The notes below the pieces were generated by a model that saw only the letters and a list, made by a program, of their open reading frames with translations, was not told the DNA's origin and made no database searches. This document shows, in pieces, positions 42,752 through 55,430 of a stretch of 64,000 nucleotides of DNA. Made by a program: the position numbers and the translations under genes. Location: contig CM075350.1 in NCBI GenBank assembly GCA_037693485.1, forward strand, positions 66,010,001-66,074,000, in the 5' to 3' direction. Position 1 is the first letter of the stretch. Each line of letters opens with the position of its first letter. This DNA is from Kitagawia praeruptora. Taxonomy: Eukaryota > Streptophyta > Magnoliopsida > Apiales > Apiaceae.

Positions 42752-42806
<55 letters not shown>
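42752..42806. repeat. (TA)n microsatellite in intron 1
   Basis: About 54 bp of TA repeat in the first intron of the LETM1-like gene. Confidence 0.95.
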
Positions 42807-42807
<1 letters not shown>

Positions 42808-42934
42808 CTAGCTGTTTAGAATATGTAGATACCTTTGCCTCTGATAGCTTATGTATTAGGGTTTGCCTCTGTTTTTATTGATTGTATTACTTTGTTTCCT
42901 CCTGTGTAGGTGCTCGATTCAAAGCTCCTGGACA

Positions 42935-45900
42935 ATGTGTTCCTTAGCACTTGCTGTCAAGAGGAAGGTTATCATGTCTGCTCGCTGTATGGTCCACTTG
43001 GGATCTCGCTCTGCATTTACTACTTCAAGTCGTATCCCTTTCCAAGAGAAGCCTGCATTGAGCCTATTTAGGAGTAGCTGCTGTGCAAAACCAGATTTTG
43101 GCATCTCAAGTCCAAGGATTCATTACTTCTCCACGCACTCATCAGATGCAGATGCAGCCATCAAAGACTCGAGTGACCAAGAAGTTAATAAAGGTTTCAA
43201 AACTCTCCATAGAGTATGGAGAACTATACTAGGTGCTGGTCCGGCTCTAAGAGTAGGGGCACTTATGATCAGGTTAGGCAATTTCATTTTAAATGTTTTG
43301 TTTTAGGTAGGTATACATAATCCTTATAATTTCTTATTGTCCTATGTTATTACTTCTTCCAGAAATGTTTGGCACATGGAAATGGTTGATTTGAAATATG
43401 CCTATCATTCAAAGCTGACTCGGTATAGGCTAAGCATTGTCCTCCTGCGTGCTGATGTGGATATCAGCTTGAGGTTGATGGCAAAGATTTCTCGTGGCTT
43501 CACTCTTTCTAGGAGGGAGAGACAACTTCTTACACGAGCCGCAGCTGACATATTCAGGCTTGTACCTATTTCTGTTTACATCGTCATTCCATTGATAGAG
43601 GTTCTTTTGCCGGTATTCCTCAGGTTTTACCCCAATATTCTACCATTAAGCTTCAAAGAGAAGATAGAAGAACAGGTTTCTTTCTACCAATATTCCGGTC
43701 TATGTTTGCTTATATAATTATATATACACATATATTACATATCTTTAATACTGATTATTAGTTAGCCGCCCACTTTTACAAATTTATCGGCATGCTTCAC
43801 TGACTATTATTTCCACTTGCTCAATAGGTAGCTTATCTTTTGTGTGTTATGGTTGATCCATTATAGTTGTACTTGCAGGAACCAGCGGTGAGGAAGCTAA
43901 AGGCGAGAGAAGAATTTGCGAGATTTCTTCATGACACCGACATTGAAATTGTCAAGGTAGTTCAGACCACCTTTGAGAGCGGAGAAATCAAACCGACTGC
44001 TGAGGAATTTATTCAGTTTGCTACCAAGGTCAATTTGTGGTTTCAGAGTCATTCAATACAAGCTTTATAATTATTTTCATATTTTACTAACCATGTGTCA
44101 CTGTCCTGTAGGTTTTAAGACGTCAAACTGTCTTAATAGATGAAGTTTTTCTCTTCGCTAGGCTGTTCAGTGATGAGCTTATAGTGTATAATATTGACAG
44201 GTATGACCTCATAAATTTCTTTTTGCAATTCAATTTGATATAATTAGCGTACTTTTGCTTGAGTGATTATTGTTGCCTTTTGTTTTATTTATTTGACAGG
44301 CCTATGTTAGTGACTATGTGCAAGTGTATGGGAATCAGTCCATTGGGAACAGATGAATATTTGCGTTTCATTCTTCAAGAAAGATTGAAATTGTAAGTCA
44401 ATTTGTTCGACAACTCAATTGACTTGTGTTAGGATAATCTGTTTTTAGGAATATTATCCACATATAGGTTTATATGGTAATGTGTTAGTATCCTATTGAT
44501 AGTTGTGAATCTATTACTTTTATGTTTACCAACGTATATCTCCTCTGTAGTACTAAATGCCTAATTGATAAGTCAAGCTGAGTATAGGTAAAGTATTGTT
44601 TAGCAAACACAGTCGTATGTAGGGTACTGAGTTGCTAAAACAATATATTCAATTGTTAACTACCAAAAATGCCTTTTCTTTCTTTAGAATTGCTTATCTC
44701 AGTTTACTCTCTGAATTTCTTCCTGTATTTTCACTTTCTTTGTGAATCCTACGTCTCACCCTCTCATGAAATTTGTTGTTCAATATCTATTTGCTCAGTG
44801 ATTTCTCCATCTCAATCTCCTGATTTCTCATTCTTTATCCTGAAAAGCTAGTACCAGACATAGCCTAAACACTCAAATGCGTAACCTTTATAATCTTATG
44901 GTTTAGTAGAAACATGTTTAACTACAAAATGACGGCTAAAATATAAAATCTTAAGGAGCTCATCTGAGAGGATGCTTAATTGATAAGTCATATATATTCT
45001 GGCTTGCCCAACGAAGAATTACATTAATAAGTTACATATAAGTTAAACTTTTCTTATAAGTTATTTTGTGTTTGTGTTAAGCTTGAATTATTGAATACTT
45101 GCAAAAGAAAAAAGATAGGAAGTGCAGGATATGAAAAAAATACCACATGCATGCAAAGTGTTCTGTTCAAATTTGTTTTGAACATCAATTGCAAATAAGT
45201 TTTAGCATTTATAGGTGTTCTTTTTAATATCTTGAAATATTTTTAAGCGTTACAATTATGCATAGCTGAGTATATCTTTTGGATATAGTATTAAAGAAGA
45301 TGACAAATTAATCCAAGCAAAGGGCGTGGAGTCTCTCTCGGAAGCTGAACTTCGTAAAGCTTGTAGGGAACGAGGAATTGATGTTGCAGAAGAAATGCAT
45401 AGACAGGTACGATTTTGAGCAAATGTTACATACAGCTGTTTTTTTCTTAAAATTTGAAACTGGGACATTTTTTCAATTTTCACTATAAAATTACAAATGA
45501 AGTTTACTGTTTTGGAACTGCTTATTTTTTATTAACGAGTTTCATAGCAGAGAAATTATCAAAGTTGAAACTTGGGACATTGTCCCAGCAAAATTACTAT
45601 TGAAAGTTTCATCTTCTTATATTTACTATTTGAATCTGCTGCTTTATTATTAACAATTTCATAGAAAAACAAATATTTTTATGAACAACATATATGTTTG
45701 AACAGACTAGTCATGGGCTGACTAGTTCCAGCGGACCAACTTGTCGGTGACTTGATAGCAATGATGGGGATTAACAAAATATGTTCGCAGTGCGCTTTTT
45801 AATTAGGATAGTCAGAAGGGGAGGGGCAAGTCTCATGACTCATTCACCATTTAGCTAGGACTTAGGAGTGTGTACTTTGAGCAGCATACTTAACTACTAC

Positions 45901-48900
45901 TCCCTCCGTCCCAATGGATTCTTTACAGTTACTAATTTGGGACGTCCCACTCGATTCTTTACATTACCCAAAATAGTAATTTTCAACAATAAAATACATT
46001 ATTACATCCATTACTTCACTCCACTTTTTCAACACTTTACACTATTACACCCACTACTTCATTTATTTTAACAATAAAATCACTATTACACCAACTACTT
46101 CATTTATTTTAACAATACTATACCCACTATTCTTGGTCTCCGTGCCCAGCCCCCATGTAAAGAATCCAGCGGGACGGAGGGAGTATATATCTTTTCCATT
46201 TTGTGAAGTTAATTTTTAGTGCCATCCATTTTAGTGTTTGTTTCATGCCATGCCATGCCATGTTTGGTTTGTTTATCTTCCAATCTACTGCCCTGAAACA
46301 ATGGAATATGTATATGTGTGACAAGAAAAACAACCGTGTCAACAAATTAATTTATTCCTCTAAGATGTATATTGAAACTAATAATTTGAGTAAAAAGACC
46401 TTGATCTATTCAGAGGTTATGACTAGTAAAAGCTCCTTGCTACAAGAATTTTGGGACCTATGTTTCGCTGAATAATTTCCTCCTTTGTGCAGCTTCGTGA
46501 TTGGTTGGATTTGTCACTTGATCTTTCTCTATCATCTTCAATTCTCATACTCTCCAGGTATATTTGAAAATCATTCTTATATTTGTGCTTCTAGTCTAAG
46601 CTCCTATCTTTCCATTTGTGCTTCTAGTCTAAGCTCGTATCTTACCGGTTTCTTTTAAAATTTACATAACTATTTTTTATTTTAATTTTGTTTTACATCC
46701 TTTGTGATATGCAGATCCTACAACGAGGCTGGAAAATATAAGCCCGCCGAAATTGTTTTACATGCATTGTATATACTTCCTTACGAGCTAAAACATCTTG
46801 TCATGGCATCCTTACCATGCAAATCTCGTATATATGACAGGTTAATTAAGCTCGAGTCCATAGATTTGCTACAGGAACTCATCAAGGTATCTTCTTTTCT
46901 TGGTCTTGAAATATCTGTAGCATATTTAGCAAACTGTTGTATATATCTACCTAGCTCAGTTCGTTAGCTAGTTGTCACCACTCCTTGGTGCAACTGTGCA
47001 AGTGCACACCTTGCACACTAGGACAAAGAAACAAATAAACAAAACACTATAAAATATTCAAGCACATAATTATTGATCTGCAACTGCTCTTTGCCATACT
47101 AACATACTAATCATTTCTAGTGAAGCAGTTTGATATTGTGGATATTGTGTTTCCACGTACAGAAAGAAGAAAAGGAGAAAGAGCTACCGCAAATGAAGCA
47201 ATCTGATGCCATTCAAGATGATATGGCCCTGAAAAAGATGACCATTTCAATGCCAGATCAAGAAGCAAGAGCCGTGGACAAACAGAAGCAACATATTAGT
47301 GATGCTATTACTGTTTTATCATCTGCGTTGGTAAGCATCAAGATTAATGAAACTGCTTATATTATGACCATTATCTCATTAGTTTAGCCCAACAACCATA
47401 CTAAAATATTCCTACTGATATGTGTAGAATGTGTGCATGGAGTGTGAGAAGCTTTCGAGATTTGCTGATAAGAAGGTATGTTTTAGTTATGGCATCTGTA
47501 TGATTTTTTTTCTCTACCTAATACTTTGTAGTGTTTTCTTGTTATTTTGCGAACTTTATAATGTGAGCGAGAAGTTAGATAGCAGCTTGCAAAGTCGGAC
47601 AATCTTTTTATTGTTTTGCATTTTATTATTGGGTTAAATATCAAATTGGTCACTGAATAATTTGAAATATCTCAGATTGCACACCGATAAATTCAGGGTC
47701 TCATTTAAAACATTTTTAAAGACATAAATATCAAACGGATACTTTTAAAATGTATTCAGGAACTAAAAATAATTTTTCATTGAATTCTACACATTTTTCT
47801 TGAATGCTACCATAACCAAATGAAAGGTTAATAATTCTTGTATTTTTGATAATATATCTAGATTTTAAGAAATTTATTTACTATTTATTTTTAACTAAAT
47901 CAAAGAAAATAACCATAAAATTAAAAATAAATAGTAAATAAATTTCTTAAAATATAAATATATTATCAAAAATATTAGAATTATTAACCTTTCATTTGGT
48001 TATGGTAGCATTCAAGAAAAATGTGTAGAACTCGATGAAAAATTACTTTTACTTTCCGAGTACATTTTGAAGGTATCTATTTGATATTTATGTCTTTAAA
48101 AGTGTTTTAAATGAGACCCCGAATTTATCAGTGTGCAATGTGAAATATGTCAAGTTATTCAGTGGCTAATTTGATATTTAACCCTTTTATTATTATTAGT
48201 TATCACATGTATAAGAATCATGTTCTTGTTTGTGATCCTAACATCTGTCAGACTTTCAAGTTTCAACTACAAATTTGTTAAGGTGTATTAGTTGTATCAT
48301 TTTTCTTCAGTGTAATCACAGGCCAGTCTTCATATATCTTCATATGCAGTCAGCAAAAATCCAAAAATCTCGTTACCAATTATCTTTTGTCAATATATGT
48401 GTTTCTTAAACTCTCCATGTGTTTTCTGAACATTTTGGTATATTTAAATTATTTACATCCTGAAATGCCGAGTTAATTTTGGTCACTCGATCATACGTGG
48501 ATCTTCTAATTATAAGTGCATCCTAGATTTATTGATGATGATATACTCCCCCCAACATTGTTTTAGTAGTGTTTAGGACAGAATGATGTACTGGGATCTG
48601 GTATAGTGGAATTTAATTTGTTATATGTGCCTTTGTCGTGGTATTCATCTCAATCATTTTCTGTTATACTTGTAGGATATTGATACTATGCTCCAAGACC
48701 CAGCAAAAGAAATTGATGATATGGATGCTGGCGGTCATTGGCAAGTACTTGACCGGTAAATAGAATACTTTCCTATGACACTTTCATTATGATTGGCTCT
48801 TAAAATGCTGCATCAAAGATTTTTTCCACCTTTGGTAAACTTTCATCCACGGTAATTATAACAACATAATCACTGTAATATTAGAACTCTTATATCTGAT

Positions 48901-51900
48901 GGCTTGAAAGTAGAGATGGAGAAAGAAAATTATTTCTCCCAAACTCTCAAAACTCACTCTTTTATTAAGAACTCTCTGAATTTTTGATATAATATTACAT
49001 GCAAACTCTCAACCTATTTATAGGCTACATCTCAAGCATTTTACATCATTGATTACATCACAATTTAGGCAACCTACCACAAATTATTCAACATTCAACA
49101 CCTACCACATTTTATTCAAAACCTACCACATTCTAGAGAATTTAAATTTAGCTTATTAATTTTAACATCCCCCCTTAAGCTAAATTTCCACACATGCCAA
49201 GCTTCTTTTTCAATTCTTTAAAGATATCCGGCCTCAAAGGTTTTGTAAAAATATCTGCAACTTGGTCTTCTGTCTTGCAATACTTGATCTCTACTTCTCC
49301 CTTCTCAACCAAGTCTCTAATGAAATGATACTTGATTCTGATATGCTTGCTCTTCCCATGGAATACCGGATTCTCCGTGAGTGCTATAGCAGACTTACTA
49401 TCACAATATATTACTGGACTTTCTTTCACGACATGCTTGAGATCTTCTAACACCCATGTAATCCACAAAGCTTGACAACCAGCTAATGACAAAGAAATAT
49501 ACTCTGCCTCTGCCGTTGAGAGAGCCACAACTTGTTGTTTCTTCGACATCCATGTGATTGCACTCGAGCCAAGAAAGAAAACATTACCTGAAGTACTTTT
49601 ACTATCATCAACACTTCCGGCCCAATCACTGTCGCAATATCCGACTACCTTAGTGTCATTCACCTTTTGATAATAAATTCCATCTCCAAGTGTTCCACGA
49701 ACATACCTTAAGATTCTTTTCCCGGCTTCCCAATGTGTCTTCTTTGGTTTCTCCATGAATCTACTGATCAAGCTGACACCATATGTAATGTCTGGACGAG
49801 TGGCAGTCAAGTACATCAAGCTCCCAACAAGACTTCTATAGTATGTTGGATCAACATATTTAGAATCATCATCCTTGCTCAGTTTCAATCCAACTTCAAC
49901 AGGAGTACTACTTGCTTTTGCATCTTCCATTCGAAACTTCTTCATCAAATCTTTTGCATACTTTTCTTGAGAGATAAAAATGTCACTCTCATCTTGCTTT
50001 ACTTCTATGCCGAGAAAATAATGTAGTAATCCCAAATCGGTCATTTCAAACTCATGCATCATACTCTTCTTGAATTCTTCAATATTATCATGACTATTTC
50101 CTGTAAAAATCAAATCATCCACATACAAGCCAATGATAAGAATTTTACCTTTGTTCTCTTTGATGTAAAGTGTATGCTCAAATGGACACCTCTCGAATCC
50201 CATCTTTAAAAAATAATCATTTATGCGACTATACCATGCACGAGGAGCTTGCTTTAATCCATACAAAGCCTTCTTTAATCGGTAGACCTTATTCTCTTCA
50301 TTTTCCTTTACATAGCCCGGGGGTTGCTCAACATAGACCTCTTCTTGTAATTCTCCATTCAAGAAAGCCGATTTGACATCCATTTGATGAACTTGCCATT
50401 TATTTTGAGCGGCTAAAGAGAGGATCAAGCGGATTGTTTCAAGTCGTGCTACTGGAGCAAATACTTCCTTATAATCAACACCATATTTTTGCTTGTAACC
50501 TTTCACCACTAATCGGGCCTTGTATTTTTCAACTTCACCTTGGGCATTCAACTTTGTCTTATAAACCCATTTAACTCCAATAGGTTTCTTTGCTTTAGGA
50601 GCTTCAACTAATTCCCATGTTTTATTCCTTTCAATTGCATCAATTTCTTGATTCATGGCTTGCCTCCATTTATCTTCCTTAGCGGCATCTTCAAAATTAA
50701 TCGGATCCGCATTTGCATATAAAGCAAAATCGACAAATTCATCTTCCAAAATTCTTCTTGTTGCTCCATAAAGATCCGCTATAGTTCTTGTCTTTTTAGG
50801 TGGTAATTTTGAATTTGAAGATGATGATGAGCTTAAAGGAGAATTGGATGGTGGAGTAGGTGGAGTGGCGCCTTCTTCTTCAACTGGATCAAATGCATCA
50901 TCATCAAGAAAGATACTTGAACTTTCTTTTTCATTCTTCCATTCCCATGAAGCCTCCTCATTGAAAATTACATCGCGACTAATTATGACCTTCTTTGTAA
51001 TGGGATTGTATAATTTGTATGCCTTGGAAGCTTCACTATAACCAACAAAGATGCATTTTTCAGATTTATCATCAAGTTTGCCTCTCTTTTCATCGGGCAC
51101 ATGAGAGTAACAAATGCTTCCAAAAATTCTAAAGTGAGAGACACATGGCTTCTTACGACTCCAAGCTTCTTGTGGAGTCTTCCCTTGTACACTTTTAGTA
51201 GGTGCACGATTGAGAACATAGCATGCACAAGCAACCGCTTCGGCCCAAAACATCTTAGGCAATCCTTTTGTTTTCAACATACTTCGAACAAGCTCCATGA
51301 TTATTCGGTTCTTCCTTTCGGCCACCCCATTTTGTTGAGGGGTTGAGCGAACCGTTAACTGATGACGAATGCCATGCTTCTTCAAAAAACTTCAAAATTC
51401 TTGGGACATATATTCACCACCACGATCAGATCGTAGTGTCTTTAAAGAATGACCACTTTCTTTCTCCACATATGCTTTAAAAACTTTAAATGTTTCAAAT
51501 ACTTGAGATTTTTCTTTGAGAAAATAAATCCACATCTTGCGACTATAATCATCAATAAAAGTGAGGAAATAACAACTACCTCCAATAGAGTTTGTGCGCA
51601 TAGGTCCATACAAATCCGAATGTACCAAATCCAATGGTTTTTTAGCTCGCCATGCCTTCTCTTTTGGAAATGGATCTCGATGGTGCTTGCCAAAAATGCA
51701 GTCTTCACATACTTGATCTTGCTTTTGAATATTTGGGATGCCTCTCACCATATGACCTTTACAAATCTTTGATAGAGTGCTAAAACTCAAGTGATTATAT
51801 CGAAGATGTCAAAGCCAAGACTTGTCATTCACAATATTAGCAAAACATGGAAGAGACTCACTTTGAATTTTCAGTGGAAACATTTTAGTTGATGTCATCT

Positions 51901-54900
51901 TGACTCTTGCAACAAGAACACCATTTTTATCTTTGATCACACAAAAATCATCTTTAAAATTCACATGATGTCCCTTTCTTGTAAGTTGCCCAACACTTAA
52001 AAGATTATGTTTAAGATCGGGTACATAATAAACATTTGAGATGTAGTTTGTACCTTGCTTTGTTCGGATTGGAATATCACCACAACCTTTGATAATGAGC
52101 CTTTTGTTGTCACCCGTCTTGACTTCTCGTTGGATACTTTCATCAAAATTCACAAAGCAGTTTTTATTTCCGGTCATGTGGTTACTACAACCACTATCGA
52201 TATACCAAACATCTTCAAGAGATTCTTCTTGAACATTACTAACAAGAAGCATACTTTCATCTTTCTCCTCAATATTTTCATGTAAAAAATTTGATTCATC
52301 TTTTTCATCATTAATCCTTTTGTAGCAATCTTTTTTCATATGCCCATTTTTATGACAATAATGGCATTGAAAATTAAAAGAATTACCTCTTCCTCTTCCA
52401 TTGTAACCTCACGAGCTCTTCCTCTTCCTCTTTGATATGAGCTTGAATTTTCACTTGGCACTTTTCCTCTTCCTTGTCCTCGACCACGAAATGATCCTCT
52501 TCCACCTCTTCCTCTGAAACCGCCACGATTAGTGTCTTGAACTTGAAAAGCTTGTTCTGAAGGAGAGTCAAATTGTTTGATGCGTAGCTCGTGAGATTGT
52601 AGTGAGCCCAACAATTCTTCAAGAGAGAAAGTATTCAAATCCTTTGATTCTTCAATAGCCACGACAATATGTTCAAATTTTCGAGTCATGCTTCGAAGAA
52701 TTTTTTCCAAGACTCTTCTATCTGAAATTTCTTCACCATTTACACGAAGTTGATTAACAATCGAAATTGTTCGATTATAATATTCCTCCACCATTTCTCC
52801 TTCTTTCATTTTGAGTGAATCAAATTCACCTCTTAGAGCTTGAAGTCTCACCATTTTAACCCTTTCTTCACCTTTGTAAGCCTTGTTAAGGATGTCCCAT
52901 GCCTCCTTAGATGTTGATGCTGTTGAAATCCTCTCAAAAATAACTTCATCAACTGCTTGGTAAATAAAGTAGAGAGCCTTCTTGTCCTTCTTTTGATTCT
53001 CCTTCAAAATGCTTAATTGTTGTGGCGAGAGTTTGGATTGATCCTCCGGTTTTTCATATCCATTTTCCACAATCTCCCAAAGATCTTGAAAACCATATAA
53101 CACTTTCATTTGAATGCTCCATTGGTTGTAATTCTTTCCCGTCAAACGTGGCAGTTGAGGTTGTAACGTATTGCTGCTGGAAGCCATCTTAAAACAAGAC
53201 TGATAATTTTTTCTTTTCTTTTTTTTTTGAACAGTACCGTACAGTATGTATGAACAGTACCGTATATGAACAGTTCAGTACAGTATGTATGAACAGTACC
53301 GTATATGAACAGTTCAGTACAGTACCGATGAACAGCTCCGTATATGAACAGTACCGTATAGATGAACAGTAAACCTTCAAATTTCTGGAAAAAATTCTGC
53401 AGAATTTTCTGCAAAAAAAACTGTCTTCTGCAGTCACCTTCCGGCGGCGATTGGCGGCGCGTCGGAGCTCCGATTGGGGTGATTCCGGCGGCGTTGGATT
53501 CCTCTCCGAGAGATCTTCGATTTGATATATTATGGCGAATATTTCAACCAGGCTCTGATACCACTTTGATGGCTTGAAAGTAGAGATGGAGAAAGAAAAT
53601 TATTTCTCCCAAACTCTCAAAACTCACTCTTTTATTAAGAACTCTCTGAATTTTTGATATAATATTACATGCAAACTCTCAACCTATTTATAGGCTACAT
53701 CTCAAGCATTTTACATCATTGATTACATCACAATTTAGGCAACCTACCACAAATTATTCAACATTCAACACCTACCACATTTTATTCAAAACCTACCACA
53801 TTCTAGAGAATTTAAATTTAGCTTATTAATTTTAACAATATCCATCATCCATGCATATGATAAAATTCCACCCTTTTTGTTTTGGCTGTCAATTTCATGA
53901 CATGGGTGCAAAAATTTGTGGTTTAGACAATTAAGTGTATGTATAAAATTTAATGATATAGGTGCAAAAATTTGTGGTTAATTTAGACAATTAAGTGTAT
54001 GTATACATAAATATACAAATTTTGACAAGGACGGCAAGATGAGAAATTATGAGCAAAATTAACTATAAAGCTTATGATGCCAAATTTTTTTTGTGACAAT
54101 TAGCATCCATCAGACCAAAATTAAATGATATTATATTACATGATGCTAAATGTTAAATTAATTTTTGTAAAAGTTGAAACTTGTTTATGTATAAAAACAA
54201 TGATTACATCTTTATAAGACTTGCTTGCTTGTGACCTACTGCCTTCTGGCTTTTAGCATTGGGTTTTCAAAATTAAACTCGTGGAGGATATTTGTGTGCT
54301 AGACAATATATGTTGGGCGTCCTTATCATATCGTACCACATCTTCCTCAACACTGACAATCATTTTTCCATTTTACTGTTTTCTTTGGCTTCACAAATTT
54401 ATAAGAAATGTTGTTTTGGTCGTACTTAGATCATAACTAACTTTGTTTGATGTTAGATATTGTGATGGAAAAGTTGGTCAAGATGTTGTGACAGCTGCAA
54501 CTTTCCTGAAGAATGCATTGGACAAGGAGGGGATCAAAGCTCTTCTTAGCATTCTTTCAAAATATAAAGGTAAGTAGTGTTCTAACGATGTGCAATTTAA
54601 ACAACTATTCTTTCAAGTGGCCTACACAAAGAATGTGTTTTTCTAGTTGATAGGTAGTATAAATTTTAACGGCTGCATGTATTCTGCCCGTAAAATCAGT
54701 GCCTAAACAAAAAAATTTAATTCCATTTTGTTTATCCTCTCCAATTTACTTGGTGTAAATTGTTACTATCTTGCACCGATAACATACATGATTCAAATTC
54801 ATCACTAGTTAAACATTATTAAAATTAATGACTAATAATTGGACTAGTTAAAAATCAGGATATTACTATATAGCAATGAATTAAATATGTAATGTATTGT

Positions 54901-55065
54901 TACCTATTTTTGTTTCTCTAATGTTATTGTCCAGTATGTGACATTTTTGTTTTTTTCCCTAAATGTATTGTCCCTGTTAATGCAGATGAACTTGTGAAGC
55001 TTGACATTGAGGCAGAAGATGTCAATCAGGAGCAGAGGAACACAGCAGCAATAGCAAAAGAATGA
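42935..55065 (+). CDS. LETM1-like inner mitochondrial membrane protein, 13 coding exons, 608 aa
   Basis: Exons: 42,935-43,272; 43,363-43,675; 43,879-44,028; 44,112-44,200; 44,300-44,392; 45,289-45,406; 46,493-46,557; 46,715-46,886; 47,163-47,330; 47,428-47,475; 48,676-48,755; 54,457-54,569; 54,986-55,065 (TGA). All introns are GT-AG and the joins keep frame through 609 codons. LETM1 proteins act in mitochondrial cation/proton exchange and membrane organisation (family knowledge). Seen: an Arg/Ser-rich N-terminus fit for a transit peptide, [22 protein letters not shown], one transmembrane segment (about 180-203), [37 protein letters not shown] and a helical Lys/Glu-rich region. The EF-hand-like loop at 544-555 reads [12 protein letters not shown], with Tyr and Val where Asp and Glu are usual. 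The C-terminus is short. It is probably a divergent paralogue; intron 11 is 5.7 kb because of element D. Confidence 0.85.
45900..46183. mobile_element. Stowaway MITE copy 1 (intron 6 of the LETM1-like gene)
   Basis: 284 bp, ends CTCCCTCCGTCCC and its complement GGGACGGAGGGAG, flanked by TA at 45,898-45,899 and 46,184-46,185. The interior repeats CACCCACTACTTCATTTATT. Confidence 0.9.
47631..48184. mobile_element. Foldback MITE, Mutator-like, in intron 10 of the LETM1-like gene
   Basis: 554 bp that is almost entirely an inverted repeat: the left arm begins GGGTTAAATATCAAATTGG and the right arm ends with its near-complement CTAATTTGATATTTAACCC; the arms run about 250-270 bp to a centre near 47,908. 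It is flanked by the perfect 10-bp duplication TTTTATTATT (47,621-47,630 and 48,185-48,194), a size that fits Mutator-like elements. No coding capacity. Confidence 0.85.
48897..49167 (-). repeat. 3' LTR of copia element D
   Basis: TGATGGCTTG...TTTTAACA, 271 bp, same as the 5' LTR. Confidence 0.97.
49175..51385 (-). pseudogene. Element D pol, C-terminal integrase, RT and RNase H
   Basis: 736 codons, separated from the upstream part by a TGA at 51,392-51,394 in the same frame. Integrase end [22 protein letters not shown] with [39 protein letters not shown] and [11 protein letters not shown]; RNase H with [20 protein letters not shown] and [13 protein letters not shown]; end VADIFTKPL and a short C-terminal tail. 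The catalytic residues seen are intact. Confidence 0.9.
51392..52339 (-). pseudogene. Element D protease and integrase N-terminal part
   Basis: Same frame as the downstream pol. It begins in the gag zinc knuckle (MKKDC) and has protease [13 protein letters not shown] (about residues 45-57), the [12 protein letters not shown] motif, then a TGA at 51,809-51,811 where related elements have Trp (SWL-W-H). The HHCC region ([10 protein letters not shown]) and the integrase core ([17 protein letters not shown]) follow. It ends at the TGA at 51,392-51,394. Confidence 0.85.
52336..53187 (-). pseudogene. Element D gag with a frameshift before the zinc knuckle
   Basis: ATG 53,187. [33 protein letters not shown] and [18 protein letters not shown] are typical of copia gag. 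An Arg/Gly-rich region ([16 protein letters not shown]) follows, and then the frame is lost near 52,410; the CCHC knuckle ([14 protein letters not shown]) is read in the next frame. The last about 25 residues of the open frame are therefore spurious. Confidence 0.88.
53218..53390 (-). repeat. Short-motif array in the leader of element D
   Basis: About eight irregular copies of TGAACAGTACCGTATA and TGAACAGTTCAGTACAG (plus strand), 15-25 bp apart, between the gag start and the primer-binding site. GTAC cores are self-complementary; the whole unit is not. Confidence 0.8.
53552..53563 (-). other. Primer-binding site of element D (initiator Met-tRNA type)
   Basis: The minus strand reads TGGTATCAGAGC three bases inside the 5' LTR edge. 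Confidence 0.93.
53567..53837 (-). repeat. 5' LTR of copia element D
   Basis: 271 bp. On the minus strand a TATA box (CCTATAAATAGG, plus 53,683-53,694) lies near the middle and reads toward gag, opposite to the LETM1-like gene. Confidence 0.97.
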
Positions 55066-55195
55066 GAGGTAATCAAGTCTCCTGTCTCGTTTATACACTT
55101 AAGTGATGCTGTGTTGGATCTTATTTTGATCTTGAAAATTGGTTTTTGTATCGTTAAGTACATCATGACTAGCTTAGAAGTGATATGTTAGCCGA

Positions 55196-55430
55196 AATTG
55201 GTGCAGTGGGTTAAACCCTTGTCTCCTTTGTAGGAGGTCAAGGGTTCAATCCCTGGGTGTGTGTGAGTTTAGTTTGTATTAGTTTCCTTTCTTTGTATTT
55301 GTATTTGTATTTGTATTTGGCCGTGGGTCCTTCGGAAACAGCCTCCCTATTGTATAGGGGCATGGTCTGCGTACAGCTACCCTCTTCAGACACCACTTTG
55401 AATGGTATTATAACTGAGTAAGCTAAGTTT
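55196..55430 (+). mobile_element. Au-like SINE
   Basis: The head GGTGCAGTGGGTTAAACCC and the B box GGGTTCAATCCC are tRNA-like. Then come a (TATTTG)n stretch and a 3' part with CGGAAACAGCCTCCCTATT and GGTCTGCGTACAGCTACCCT, the usual 3' body of plant Au SINEs. It lies about 130 bp after the LETM1-like stop codon, possibly within or just beyond the 3' UTR. The target duplication was not resolved. Confidence 0.75.

Larger units (their letters stand above)
48897..53837 (-). mobile_element. Copia element D, complete, within intron 11 of the LETM1-like gene
   Basis: 4,941 bp. LTRs of 271 bp at 48,897-49,167 and 53,567-53,837 are identical by eye. The 5-bp duplication ATATC is perfect (48,892-48,896 and 53,838-53,842). 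On the minus strand: 5' LTR (right), iMet PBS, leader with a short repeat array, gag, PR-INT-RT-RNase H, PPT (plus TCCCCCC, 49,168-49,174), 3' LTR. It is opposite to the host gene. Despite the identical LTRs, the coding part has one frameshift and two stops. Confidence 0.97.

Noticed and set aside
42803..42814. TAGCTAGCTG next to the TA microsatellite in the LETM1-like gene, as a copy of the element A motif
   Set aside because: Single, imperfect, and easily produced at the edge of a TA run; no element A sequence is nearby.
46704..46967. ORFs in introns and exons of the LETM1-like gene as separate small genes
   Set aside because: They coincide with exons in the predicted spliced frame, or read into introns without support.
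53142..53437. ORFs over the leader array of element D
   Set aside because: They translate the GAACAGTACCGTA repeats and have no independent support.
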